From positions 1-51,407 of the forward strand of contig DASSNE010000037.1 in the NCBI GenBank assembly GCA_035688265.1: a DNA stretch of 51,407 bases, written 5' to 3'. Each line of letters starts with the position of its first letter. Within the stretch, counting starts at the first letter, position 1. This DNA is from DASSBR01 sp035688265 (GTDB taxonomy: Bacteria > Pseudomonadota > Gammaproteobacteria > Natronospirales > DASSBR01). Positions 49,772 through 51,407 of the stretch are shown here, in pieces. The translations under genes were made by a program, and so were the position numbers. The notes below the pieces were generated by a model. It made no database searches and was not told where the DNA came from. It saw only the letters and a list, made by a program, of their open reading frames with translations.

Positions 49772-50748
49772 CCCTGATGCAGTCGATCGGTTACCCGCTC
49801 CTCAACATCGTGTTCATCATGCTGGTTGCGATCCTGTGGGCCGCTATCCTGACGTGGGTGGAGCGCCGCATGCTGGGTTTCTGGCAGGAACGCTGGGGGC
49901 CCAACCGCGTCGGACCGAGCGGCGTGGCGCAGGTCGTCGCCGACATCATCAAGCTGCTCACGAAAGAGGACTTCACGCCGAACTACGGCGACCGGGTGGT
50001 GTTCATTATCGCGCCGGCTTCGCTGGTAGTCGCGGTAATCATGTCGTTCGGCATCCTGCCGATCGCGCGCGACATCGGGATCAGTCCCGACCTCAACATC
50101 GGCATTCTGTTTTTCCTGGCGATGTCGTCGCTGACGGTGTACAGCGCGGTGCTCGGCGGCTGGGCGTCGAACAACAAGTATTCGCTGCTCGGCGGTTTGC
50201 GCGGCGCCTCGCAGATGCTGGCCTACGAGGTTTTCATGGGGCTCGCGCTGATGGGCGTCGTGATGATTACCGGCACGTTCAATCTGGCCAGGATTGTCGA
50301 GGCGCAGGACAACATGTGGTTTGCGCTGCCGCAGTTCTTCGGCTTCGTCGTATTCATGATCGCGGGCCTGGCCGAGACGCGGCGCCTGCCCTACGACTTG
50401 CCGGAAGGCGAGCAGGAACTGGTTGCCGGTTATCACACCGAATATTCGAGCATGAAGTTCGGCATGTATTTTCTCGGCGAGTATCTTGGTGTCATTCTGA
50501 TTTCGGCATTGATCACGGCGTTGTATTTCGGCGGCTGGCACGGACCGCTGCTGCCCGGCTGGCTGTGGTTCATGCTGAAGACGATTTTCTTCATGCTGTT
50601 TTTCATACTGTTGCGCGCGGCGTTGCCGCGGCCGCGGTACGACCAGCTGACGGCGTTCGGCTGGAAGGCGATGCTGCCGCTGGCGCTGCTGAATTATCTG
50701 GCGACGGGCATCATTGTGCTCGTCGTGCTGCCGCATGGAGGCACGTGA
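49768..50748 (+). CDS. nuoH: NADH-quinone oxidoreductase subunit H
   Basis: A 326-residue membrane subunit that shapes the quinone site. Conserved strings are WVERRMLGFWQERWGPNRVGP, shown as ERRMLGFWQERWGPNRVG, then ADIIKLLTKED, LRGASQMLAYEV, AETRRLPYDLPEGEQELVAG and YSSMKFGMYFLGEY. About eight helices are present. It overlaps nuoI by 1 base (TGATG). Confidence 0.96.
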   Translation: MTLMQSIGYPLLNIVFIMLVAILWAAILTWVERRMLGFWQERWGPNRVGPSGVAQVVADIIKLLTKEDFTPNYGDRVVFIIAPASLVVAVIMSFGILPIARDIGISPDLNIGILFFLAMSSLTVYSAVLGGWASNNKYSLLGGLRGASQMLAYEVFMGLALMGVVMITGTFNLARIVEAQDNMWFALPQFFGFVVFMIAGLAETRRLPYDLPEGEQELVAGYHTEYSSMKFGMYFLGEYLGVILISALITALYFGGWHGPLLPGWLWFMLKTIFFMLFFILLRAALPRPRYDQLTAFGWKAMLPLALLNYLATGIIVLVVLPHGGT

Positions 50749-51299
50749 TGGCGAAAGTTGTGTCCAGGTTTCTGAAGACCGAGCCGTTCAGTACGATGCG
50801 GACGATCTTCAACGTGTTCACGTTCCTGTTCAAGCCGAAGGTGACGGTCGAGTATCCGGAGGAGCGGACGCCGCTGCCGCCGCGCTGGCGCGGGCGGATC
50901 ATTCTGTCGCGCGATCCGGATGGGGCGGAGCGTTGTGTCGCCTGTTACTTGTGCGCGGTTGCGTGTCCGGTGGATTGCATTTCGCTGCAGAAGACGGAGG
51001 ACGAAACCGGCCGCTGGTATCCGGAATTTTTTCGCATCAATTTCTCGCGCTGCATTTATTGCGGCTATTGCGAGGAGGCGTGTCCAACGCATGCGATTCA
51101 GTTGACGCCGGATTTCGAGATGAGTGAATACGATCGGAACAACATGGTGTACGAGAAGGAGGATTTGCTGATCGACGGCACCGGGAAGTATCACGAGTAC
51201 AACTTCTGGAAAGTGGCCGGGAAGGCTATGGGTGGCAAGGATAAGGGCGAGGCCGAGAATGAACGGCCGCCTGTTGATGTTCGGACGTTGCTGCCGTGA
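50748..51299 (+). CDS. nuoI: NADH-quinone oxidoreductase subunit I
   Basis: A 183-residue ferredoxin-like subunit with two [4Fe-4S] clusters (N6a, N6b): CVACYLCAVACPVDC and CIYCGYCEEACPTHA. The N-terminal amphipathic stretch contacts the membrane. The C-terminal tail after FWKVAGKAM is longer and charged. nuoJ does not start within the next 108 bases, which carry a repeat. Confidence 0.96.
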   Translation: MAKVVSRFLKTEPFSTMRTIFNVFTFLFKPKVTVEYPEERTPLPPRWRGRIILSRDPDGAERCVACYLCAVACPVDCISLQKTEDETGRWYPEFFRINFSRCIYCGYCEEACPTHAIQLTPDFEMSEYDRNNMVYEKEDLLIDGTGKYHEYNFWKVAGKAMGGKDKGEAENERPPVDVRTLLP

Positions 51300-51347
51300 G
51301 TGCTTTGGGGTGTTGGCTTCGATCGGCGCGGGCGGCGGGATTCGTTC

Positions 51348-51407
51348 TCAGGGACGCCGTGAATCCGTCCATGGAGGCTCTGGGTTCGGCATCCTGCCTC
51401 ACACAGC
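51348..51407. repeat. Copy B of the 60-bp repeat, cut by the window edge
   Basis: Reverse orientation of 34557-34616, with 55 of 60 positions identical; the outer 33 bases match perfectly right to the window end, so the match may continue. It begins 49 bases after nuoI, between nuoI and the expected nuoJ. Confidence 0.85.

Overview
This 51.4-kb window is high-GC, densely coding bacterial chromosome. Gene content and order point to a gammaproteobacterium: surE-pcm-nlpD-rpoS, mltG-tmk-holB-pilZ, nnr-tsaE-ami, a fused nuoCD and a type II secretion cluster gspG-N. Tandem 7-bp repeats of the GGGATTC/GGGGTTC type between genes resemble those common in Xanthomonadales, so that order or a neighbour is my best guess. 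No rRNA, tRNA, CRISPR array, intact transposase or prophage was seen.

Layout. (1) 1-6.7 kb: a partial leftward frame, a DUF4389 membrane protein, an Smr-domain protein, surE-pcm-nlpD-rpoS, a Mth938-domain protein and recJ. (2) 6.7-12.8 kb: a 36-bp direct repeat at the recJ end, a POT peptide transporter, wrbA-yqjG (quinone and glutathione chemistry), an SDR oxidoreductase lacking the catalytic Tyr, and an exported gamma-glutamyltransferase. (3) 12.9-22.8 kb: a co-directional six-gene run: dienelactone-hydrolase-like protein, membrane-anchored degenerate GGDEF protein, the three osmoprotectant NAGGN genes (asnO, ngg, M42 peptidase) and an exported tricorn-like protease. (4) 22.8-29.1 kb, minus strand: gspG-H-I-J-K-L-M-N, ending in a frameshifted DUF4160 gene and DUF2442. 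GspC, D, E and F are absent. A rhombosortase is divergent from gspG. (5) 29.2-34.1 kb: rrtA-fabD-fabG-acpP-fabF-pyrF. (6) 34.1-34.7 kb: a noncoding cluster of palindromic repeats. (7) 34.7-42.0 kb: mltG-tmk-holB-pilZ, a 257-bp inverted-repeat element that supplies the apparent start codon of nnr, then tsaE, a ParE-type toxin-antitoxin pair and an AMIN/amidase/LysM cell-wall amidase. (8) 42.1-51.3 kb: nuoA-B-CD-E-F-G-H-I, with heptad repeats at two junctions and a repeat at the window edge after nuoI.

How the genes fit together. NlpD has lost the metallopeptidase residues and should act by activating an amidase; such an amidase is encoded 37 kb away. The NAGGN genes make an amidated acetyl-dipeptide osmolyte, and the adjacent M42 peptidase and tricorn-like protease add peptide processing. 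The rhombosortase next to a type II secretion operon fits a system that exports and then processes GlyGly-CTERM proteins. The most unusual signals are 7-bp repeats translated inside the leader peptides of two pseudopilins (a possible frameshift switch), mobile palindromic elements that reshape gene ends, and active-site loss in the SDR and GGDEF proteins.
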